A stretch of DNA of 52,261 nt, taken from positions 1 through 52,261 of the forward strand of contig JAGLDH010000132.1 in NCBI GenBank assembly GCA_023145835.1. The letters are read 5' to 3'. Every line of letters begins with the position of its first letter. The stretch's first letter is position 1. The notes under the pieces were generated by a model that ran no database searches, was not told the origin of the DNA, and saw nothing but the letters and a program-made list of their open reading frames with translations. Positions 46,878 to 52,261 of the stretch are shown piece after piece. The translations under genes and the position numbers were made by a program. The DNA comes from Methylococcales bacterium. GTDB lineage: Bacteria > Pseudomonadota > Gammaproteobacteria > Methylococcales > Methylomonadaceae.

Positions 46878-47510
46878 ATGTATTTTAATAAAATTAGTAT
46901 TTTGATTCTATTATCTTTATTGGTAGCTTCATGTTCAAGTGGCAAAAAAAACAAGTATAAAAACACTCGATATCTTGAAATTCCACCTAAAATGAAAATT
47001 GTTAAAAAACCAAAGATACAAGTGATAGAAAAAAAGGAAGAAAAAGAAGAAGAGATAGTTGAAAATAAAGGGCTAGGAGAAAGTATTATATTAGTTGGTA
47101 CAGAAAAAAAACCAATTATAAAAATCAAAAAAACATTTGATCGTTCTTGGGAAATTGTCGATCAAGCATTAAAATTAAACGAAATTAAAATAAAAGATAA
47201 AGATAGAGAACGAGGAGTTTTTTTTGTTAAGTATGACCCAGACGACCAAAACGCTGATGAGTCATCATTGGTTGATAAAATGACATTCTTTATGTTTAAG
47301 GATGAATATGCAGAAGCAAGCTATAAATTAACAGTGGCTTGGCAGGAAAGTGATACAGAAGTTATTGCAGAGATGGTCGATTCAGAAACAAATGATTTGT
47401 TAGACGATGGTGAAGATGATGATAATAATGATGACGGCACGACTGATAGTGGTGGAAAATTACTAGACGTATTGTATAAAACAATTAAAGTTGACTTACC
47501 AATAAATTAA
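46878..47510 (+). CDS. BamC-like outer-membrane lipoprotein
   Basis: The 210-residue protein has a lipoprotein signal peptide with lipobox LVAS-C19. A lysine/glutamate-rich linker (about 40-72) follows, then one helix-grip domain resembling BamC (NlpB): TFDRSWEIVDQALKLNEIKIKDKDRERGVFFVKYDPD. Then comes YKLTVAWQESDTEVIAEM and an aspartate-rich stretch (residues about 175-187). Typical BamC proteins have two such domains and about 340 residues, so this is a short form. A role in the Bam assembly machine is likely but inferred. It lies 5 bp after the nit gene. Confidence 0.65.
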   Translation: MYFNKISILILLSLLVASCSSGKKNKYKNTRYLEIPPKMKIVKKPKIQVIEKKEEKEEEIVENKGLGESIILVGTEKKPIIKIKKTFDRSWEIVDQALKLNEIKIKDKDRERGVFFVKYDPDDQNADESSLVDKMTFFMFKDEYAEASYKLTVAWQESDTEVIAEMVDSETNDLLDDGEDDDNNDDGTTDSGGKLLDVLYKTIKVDLPIN

Positions 47511-47558
47511 GCTACCTCTTTGTTCAACACCCTTTTTAATAATTAATAGATAGCCCTA

Positions 47559-48998
47559 ATGGATACATTAAATCAAGTAAAACAATCAATATTAACGCCC
47601 TATGGAATGCAGGAGAAAGATATTGATAAAATTATGGATAGCATGTTGAGTGTGCCTGTAGATAATGCGGATATCTATTTTCAATCCAGTCATTTTGAAT
47701 CATGGTCATTAGAAGGTGGTATTGTTAAAGAAGGGTCGCATAGTATAGAACAAGGTGCCGGAGTACGAGTTGTTTCGGGAGATAAAACGGGGTTTGCTTA
47801 TAGTGATCGAATAGAACTTTCAGTATTACTTGAAGCTGCTAATAATGTAAAAGCAATTGCCAGGCAAGGGCAGAATACACAGAATAAGCTAGAAACAATA
47901 CCAAAATGGAATCGTTATTATGAATCTGTTAACCCACTAAAATCTCTTGCTGATCAGGAAAAAATAGATTTATTACGTAAAATAGATATTGAAACGCGTA
48001 AGCTGGATTCTCGAATAGAAGAGGTTATGGTTAGCTTGGTAGGTGTGCATGAAAAAATCTTAGTCGCGAATCAAGATGGCTCTTTAGTTGCCGATATTCG
48101 TCCACTGACCCGAATGAGTGTGTCCGTTATTTTGGAAGAAAATGGAAAACGTGAACAAGGGAGTATGGGGGGCGGAGCAAGAACTGAATATAGTTACTTT
48201 TTAGATCAAGATAAAGCATTAGAGTATGGCAAAGAAGCGGTAAGACAAGCCATTGTTAATCTAGATGCAGTTGATGCTCCTGCAGGTAATATGACAGTTG
48301 TTTTAGGGCCTGGTTGGCCAGGGATTTTATTGCATGAAGCAATAGGACACGGTCTTGAAGGTGACTTTAACAGAAAAGGAACGTCTGCTTTTAGTAATAA
48401 AGTGGGAGAGCGTGTAGCCTCTGATCTATGCACAGTGGTTGATGATGGAACATTGGAAGGCAGGCGAGGCTCTTTAAATATTGATGACGAAGGAACGCCG
48501 ACTGAAAAAACAGTATTGATTGAAAAAGGGATTCTTAAAGGCTATATGCAAGATAAACTTAATGCACGATTGATGGGAGTTAAGTCTACAGGAAATGGAC
48601 GTAGAGAATCTTATGCACATTTACCGATGCCAAGAATGACTAATACCTACATGCTGCCTGGTTCTCATAATCCTGTTGAAATTATTAAATCAGTCAAAAA
48701 AGGTTTGTATGCGAAAAATTTTGGTGGTGGACAGGTTGATATTACCTCAGGTAAATTTGTTTTCTCTGCAAGTGAAGCCTATTTAATTGAAGACGGAAAA
48801 ATTACTTGTCCAGTTAAAGGCGCTACCTTGATTGGCAATGGGCCAGAAGTACTCACCAAAGTTTCGATGGTGGGAGATGATCTGGAATTAGATGCAGGTG
48901 TTGGTACCTGTGGTAAAGAAGGTCAGAGTGTACCGGTTGGTGTAGGACAGCCAACAATAAAAATAGACGGATTAACAGTGGGTGGAACAAACGTATAA
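47559..48998 (+). CDS. tldD: Metalloprotease TldD
   Basis: TldD with TldE (PmbA) forms a heterodimeric zinc protease that trims unfolded peptides and modified peptide precursors. The 479-residue protein has the zinc motif H259-E-A-I-G-H264 in [22 protein letters not shown]. The later glycine-rich [18 protein letters not shown] and the C-terminal [17 protein letters not shown] are also present. These are the standard features and length. pmbA follows across a hairpin. Confidence 0.96.
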   Translation: MDTLNQVKQSILTPYGMQEKDIDKIMDSMLSVPVDNADIYFQSSHFESWSLEGGIVKEGSHSIEQGAGVRVVSGDKTGFAYSDRIELSVLLEAANNVKAIARQGQNTQNKLETIPKWNRYYESVNPLKSLADQEKIDLLRKIDIETRKLDSRIEEVMVSLVGVHEKILVANQDGSLVADIRPLTRMSVSVILEENGKREQGSMGGGARTEYSYFLDQDKALEYGKEAVRQAIVNLDAVDAPAGNMTVVLGPGWPGILLHEAIGHGLEGDFNRKGTSAFSNKVGERVASDLCTVVDDGTLEGRRGSLNIDDEGTPTEKTVLIEKGILKGYMQDKLNARLMGVKSTGNGRRESYAHLPMPRMTNTYMLPGSHNPVEIIKSVKKGLYAKNFGGGQVDITSGKFVFSASEAYLIEDGKITCPVKGATLIGNGPEVLTKVSMVGDDLELDAGVGTCGKEGQSVPVGVGQPTIKIDGLTVGGTNV

Positions 48999-49010
48999 CA
49001 AACCATTGTG

Positions 49011-49038
49011 TATTTCGCACGATTAATGATGCGAAATA
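49011..49038. repeat. Intercistronic hairpin between tldD and pmbA
   Basis: TATTTCGCA (49011-49019) and TGCGAAATA (49030-49038) form a perfect 9-bp stem with a 10-base loop. No T run follows. It could moderate transcription between the two protease subunit genes. Confidence 0.5.
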
Positions 49039-49066
49039 GAAACTTTCTAAAGACCCATTAAAGAGA

Positions 49067-50404
49067 ATGACTGTGCAAAACCAAGAAGAAATTAATCGAT
49101 TAAAAAACCTTGTTCAAGACTTATTGGACGAATCAAAAAAACAAGGATCAACCTCTGCAGAAGCTGGTTTAAGTGTAGATAATGGGCTTTCAGTCACAGC
49201 GCGATTAGGTGAAGTGGAAACCATTGAACATCATTGTGATCAAGGTTTGAGCATTACCGTTTATATCGGTAAAAAGAAAGGATCAGCCAGTACCAATGAC
49301 TTTTCTTCTAATTCAATTAAAGAAACGGTTAAAGCCGCTTGCAGTATTGCTAGTTTTTCCAGTGAGGATGAGTTTGCAGGATTACCCGATCAAGAAAGAT
49401 TAGCAACTGAATTTCCTGATCTGGATAGAAATCACCCTTGGAATCTAGATGTTGATACAGCAATTGATTTAACAGTGGAATGTGAAGATGCTGCAAGATC
49501 CTATCATGCAGATATAAATAATTCAGAAGGTGCATCAATAGACAGTCATCAAGGCATTAGAGTACTCGGTAATACCTTAGGTTTTTTACAAGGCTACCAA
49601 GCTACTCGTCACTCAATGGGATGTTCTGTTTTAGGTGAAAGAGATGGGAATATGCAAAGGGACTACTGGTATAGCATCTCAAGAAAAGCAGAAAAATTAG
49701 AGTCTGCGAAAGATATAGGCATGATGGCCGCCGAAAGAACAATTAAACGTTTAGGGGCACGTAGTTTAACAACTCGACAAAGCCCCGTATTATATTCAGC
49801 AGAAGTTGCTTCAGGTTTAATTGGGTCTCTCATTGGCGCAATTAGTGGGGGGAGTTTATACAGAAAATCAAGTTTTCTACTTGATGCTTTAGACACTCAA
49901 ATCTTACCTGGTTTTATTCGTATCCATGAACAACCCCATTTAAAAATGGCTTTAGGCAGTTCTGTGTATGATTCAGAAGGTGTATCGACAATTGCTAGAG
50001 ATATTGTTTCAGAAGGTGTATTACAAGGATATGTGCTAGCTAGTTATTCTGCTCGTAAATTAGGTATGCAAAGTACTGGAAATGCAGGTGGAGTACATAA
50101 CTTAACGGTAGATTCAGGTGACAATGATTTTGCCGCGATGCTAAAACAGTTAGACACGGGATTATTAGTAACAGAATTAATGGGACAAGGTGTAAATAGA
50201 GTGACGGGTGATTACTCTAGAGGAGCGTCTGGCTTTTGGGTAGAGAACGGACAGATCCAATATCCTGTTGAAGAAATTACCATTGCTGGAAATTTAAAAG
50301 ATATGTATAAAAATATTGTCTCTGTAGGAAATGATGTGGATTACAGAGGAAATATTAGAACAGGCTCCATATTGATAGAGCAAATGGCTATCGCTGGCGA
50401 ATAA
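49067..50404 (+). CDS. pmbA: Metalloprotease partner subunit PmbA/TldE
   Basis: PmbA (TldE) is the non-zinc-binding partner of TldD. The 445-residue protein has the family's YSISRKAEKLESAKDIG, the GLIGSLIGAISGGSLYRKSSF segment in place of the HExxxH motif, and GVLQGYVLASYSARKLGMQSTGNAGG. The C-terminus GNDVDYRGNIRTGSILIEQMAIAGE is standard. It starts 68 bp after tldD. The 210 bp after its stop contain no gene I can support, only a TTAACC-AGTA-GGTTAA hairpin (50531-50546). Confidence 0.95.
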   Translation: MTVQNQEEINRLKNLVQDLLDESKKQGSTSAEAGLSVDNGLSVTARLGEVETIEHHCDQGLSITVYIGKKKGSASTNDFSSNSIKETVKAACSIASFSSEDEFAGLPDQERLATEFPDLDRNHPWNLDVDTAIDLTVECEDAARSYHADINNSEGASIDSHQGIRVLGNTLGFLQGYQATRHSMGCSVLGERDGNMQRDYWYSISRKAEKLESAKDIGMMAAERTIKRLGARSLTTRQSPVLYSAEVASGLIGSLIGAISGGSLYRKSSFLLDALDTQILPGFIRIHEQPHLKMALGSSVYDSEGVSTIARDIVSEGVLQGYVLASYSARKLGMQSTGNAGGVHNLTVDSGDNDFAAMLKQLDTGLLVTELMGQGVNRVTGDYSRGASGFWVENGQIQYPVEEITIAGNLKDMYKNIVSVGNDVDYRGNIRTGSILIEQMAIAGE

Positions 50405-50614
50405 ATGAAGATGTACTAACCTGAATTGGATCGACCGTTTCCTCTTTTTATAGTATCAGTCAGTTGGAGAGCATTAGCTCAGTTAGCCAAGATGAAAGCA
50501 CCTAAAGAAGGAAATATCTACTTCTTACAGTTAACCAGTAGGTTAAAAACTCCAAAACCATCAAATAAATTCTTTTCTAATGACCTTTATGGTCGGCTAA
50601 ACAAAAAGAACTTA

Positions 50615-52036
50615 TTAACTAAAATCAAGAGGACTTTTCGCTTGTTTAAGTGTTTTACTTTGCACAGTATGCGTATAAATCATCGTAGTTCTTATATCGC
50701 TATGCCCTAAAAGCTCTTGAATTGTTCTAATATCATAATTAGCTTGCAACAAATGACTCGCAAATGAATGACGAAAAGTATGCGAAGTTGCCCGTTTAGT
50801 AATACGAGCATCATTTACCGCTTTTTTAATCGCTTTTTGCACCACAGATTCATGAATATGATAACGCCTTTTTTCTTGAGAATCAGACAACTGAGTTAAT
50901 GACTGAGCAGGAAAAAACCACTGCCAGATAAATTCCTTAGCTGCATTCTTATACTTACGATCTAATCGATCAGGCAAAAAAGTACCAGAGAATTTTACTT
51001 TTAAATCAGCTTTATGAATTGCCACGACATGCTGTAACTGATTTTTCAATTCTTGCACAATACTTTTCGGTATTGGAACTGTTCTATCTTTTTTACCCTT
51101 ACCATTATGAATCGTGAGAATTTCAGCATCAAAATTAAAATCCTGCACACGTAGTTTTAAGCATTCAAACAAGCGTAAGCCACATCCATATAAAAGCTTT
51201 GCTACTAATGCGACGGGGTTATCCAAATGATCAAAAATAAGATCTATTTCATATCGAGATAACACCACTGGAATATAAGTCTTACGTTTAGCACGAGCAA
51301 CGCCTTTTATTGTACCAAACTCTTTTTTAAGCACATGCCTGAATAAAAACAACAGCGCATTAAAGGCTAAATTTTGGCTGGCAGCAGACACTTGTTTTTC
51401 AACTGCAAGAAAAGTTAAAAAATCAACGACATCGTGCTGCGAAAGTTTTTGGTAATCTTTGCTTTTAGTAAAAGTTTGAAACTGGCGTATCCATACACGG
51501 TAAGCTTTGAGTGTCTTTGGAGAATAATGACGGATTTTAATTTCGTTGACCAGCTGATCAAAAACAAACTCCCAATTGGCTCCAGTATTTCCTAACGGCT
51601 GATTAACAATTAATGGGTTTGGTCTGAACTGATCAGAAGAACTCAAATGATCATAATCTGGAATGACAACTGGATGATTATTGATTTGCCAGCTATGGCT
51701 TGATGCTACACTGATCTGACCATTGTTTTTCCTTGGTGATTCGGAAATACTTTCATTTCTTGTTGATGCATGTGCATAAGTTGTCTGCATATCAAAGAAA
51801 AGAGAAACAGCCTGTGTTGCTTGAGATTGTTGAAGTAAAGATTGTTTCTTATCGTGCAGTTTTTGAATAAATAAATCCAAGCTATCTGAATGATAAACAT
51901 CATGATGGTACTTATGGCAAAAGTCCCAATAAAAGTGCAACCATTTTTTATAAAAAGCTCTGTCTTTGTCAGGAAAAGATTTATTCAGCAACAGATTATC
52001 GAATTGTTGAATTAAAGTGGAGGGAGGTTTAAGCAT
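50615..52036 (-). CDS. intI: Integron-type tyrosine recombinase with an N-terminal extension
   Basis: The 473-residue site-specific recombinase has all catalytic residues: R288 (GCGLRLFE), a lysine in NGKGKKDR (312-317), H419 and R422 (SHTFRHSF), H445 (LLGHSD) and Y454 (MIYTHT). The integron-specific insertion between these is present (residues about 355-395: LDRKYKNAAKEFIWQWFFPA and RRYHIHESVVQKAI). The first 150 residues hold an extra SAM-like core-binding-type domain and a Ser/Asn linker before the usual one (155-250). Ordinary IntI proteins are about 320-340 residues. Its attI would lie to the right, at 52037 onward. Confidence 0.88.
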   Translation of the reverse strand: MLKPPSTLIQQFDNLLLNKSFPDKDRAFYKKWLHFYWDFCHKYHHDVYHSDSLDLFIQKLHDKKQSLLQQSQATQAVSLFFDMQTTYAHASTRNESISESPRKNNGQISVASSHSWQINNHPVVIPDYDHLSSSDQFRPNPLIVNQPLGNTGANWEFVFDQLVNEIKIRHYSPKTLKAYRVWIRQFQTFTKSKDYQKLSQHDVVDFLTFLAVEKQVSAASQNLAFNALLFLFRHVLKKEFGTIKGVARAKRKTYIPVVLSRYEIDLIFDHLDNPVALVAKLLYGCGLRLFECLKLRVQDFNFDAEILTIHNGKGKKDRTVPIPKSIVQELKNQLQHVVAIHKADLKVKFSGTFLPDRLDRKYKNAAKEFIWQWFFPAQSLTQLSDSQEKRRYHIHESVVQKAIKKAVNDARITKRATSHTFRHSFASHLLQANYDIRTIQELLGHSDIRTTMIYTHTVQSKTLKQAKSPLDFS

Positions 52037-52052
52037 TGAATGTTACTCGAAA

Positions 52053-52085
52053 CTAGTTATCATGTTACTAATGTATGATAACCAG
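52053..52085. promoter_or_regulatory. Inverted repeat upstream of the integrase start
   Basis: CTAGTTATCAT (52053-52063) and ATGATAACCAG (52075-52085) are inverted copies with one mismatch in 11 bp around an 11-base centre. It lies 17-49 bp before the integrase start, so it could be an operator on the integrase promoter or a recombinase binding site of attI. The LexA consensus is not present. The rest of 52086-52261 holds a hairpin GCCTTC-TGC-GAAGGC (52175-52189) and the palindrome ATAACTTGTTAT (52162-52173). Confidence 0.4.
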
Positions 52086-52261
52086 TTTAGAAATACAAGG
52101 TTTAAGATCTATGCATTGCTAAACTATTTAGGTTGGCGTATAAGATAACCTGATCTAGACAATAACTTGTTATAGCCTTCTGCGAAGGCACGTAGCGGAA
52201 AAAATAATCTGTTGTGAAAAGAGCGGAAGCTGAGTACTGTGAATCAAAGTTCGATGTGAAA

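Noticed and set aside
50460-50495. AGCTCAGTTAG looking like a tRNA D-arm
   Set aside because: No acceptor stem, anticodon arm or T-arm can be formed around it.
50426-50710. 94-residue plus-strand open frame after pmbA
   Set aside because: It overlaps the 3' end of the integrase gene, has no ribosome-binding site and no recognisable protein sequence.

Overview
The window comes from an AT-rich gammaproteobacterial (type I) methanotroph. The diagnostic locus is a complete pmoCAB operon for particulate methane monooxygenase at 1171-4135. The copper-site histidines of PmoB (H33, H137, H139) and the PmoC ligands D128, H132 and H145 are all visible. The housekeeping genes (ccmABCDEFGHI, murA-hisGDC, rng, tldD/pmbA) fit the Methylococcales. 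A Methyloprofundus-like marine or symbiont lineage is an inference from PmoA sequence and base composition only.

Layout from left to right. 1-870 holds a decayed IS5/IS1182-type transposase. It is followed by the pmo promoter, a perfect palindrome, pmoCAB and a terminator. Positions 4537-6940 encode the Mla phospholipid transporter core (mlaF, mlaE, mlaD, mlaB) without mlaC, followed by murA, hisG, hisD and hisC and a bidirectional terminator (to 11632). A secreted polysaccharide-deacetylase-like protein lies on the minus strand (11648-13486). The full cytochrome c maturation operon (ccmA to ccmI) occupies 20925-14014 on the minus strand. Next come a SirB-family gene, a cold-shock gene, a nucleosidase-like protein with a glycosyltransferase, rsd, and a large UPF0182 membrane protein (to 27240).

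Positions 27500-31300 are the accessory heart of the window. Two transposase fragments flank about 3.2 kb of minus-strand genes: a YoaP-type acetyltransferase, two small unknown proteins, a trpF-like pseudogene with three in-frame stops, a NUDIX hydrolase and a 97-residue orphan. These are separated by three attC-like sites of about 70 bp, and several stop codons lie inside the conserved TAAC box. I read this as a decayed integron cassette cluster lacking a local integrase. A full-length integron-type integrase with a long N-terminal extension lies about 20 kb away at 50615-52036. It faces left, so its own attI and array would lie to the right, mostly beyond the window.

The remainder is core: pepN, an SGNH hydrolase, a DUF423 protein, moaB, a Do-type periplasmic protease and an orphan fliW on the minus strand. 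Then follows a plus-strand cluster rlmH, maf, rng, yhdP, nit, a BamC-like lipoprotein, tldD and pmbA, several members of which overlap by four bases.
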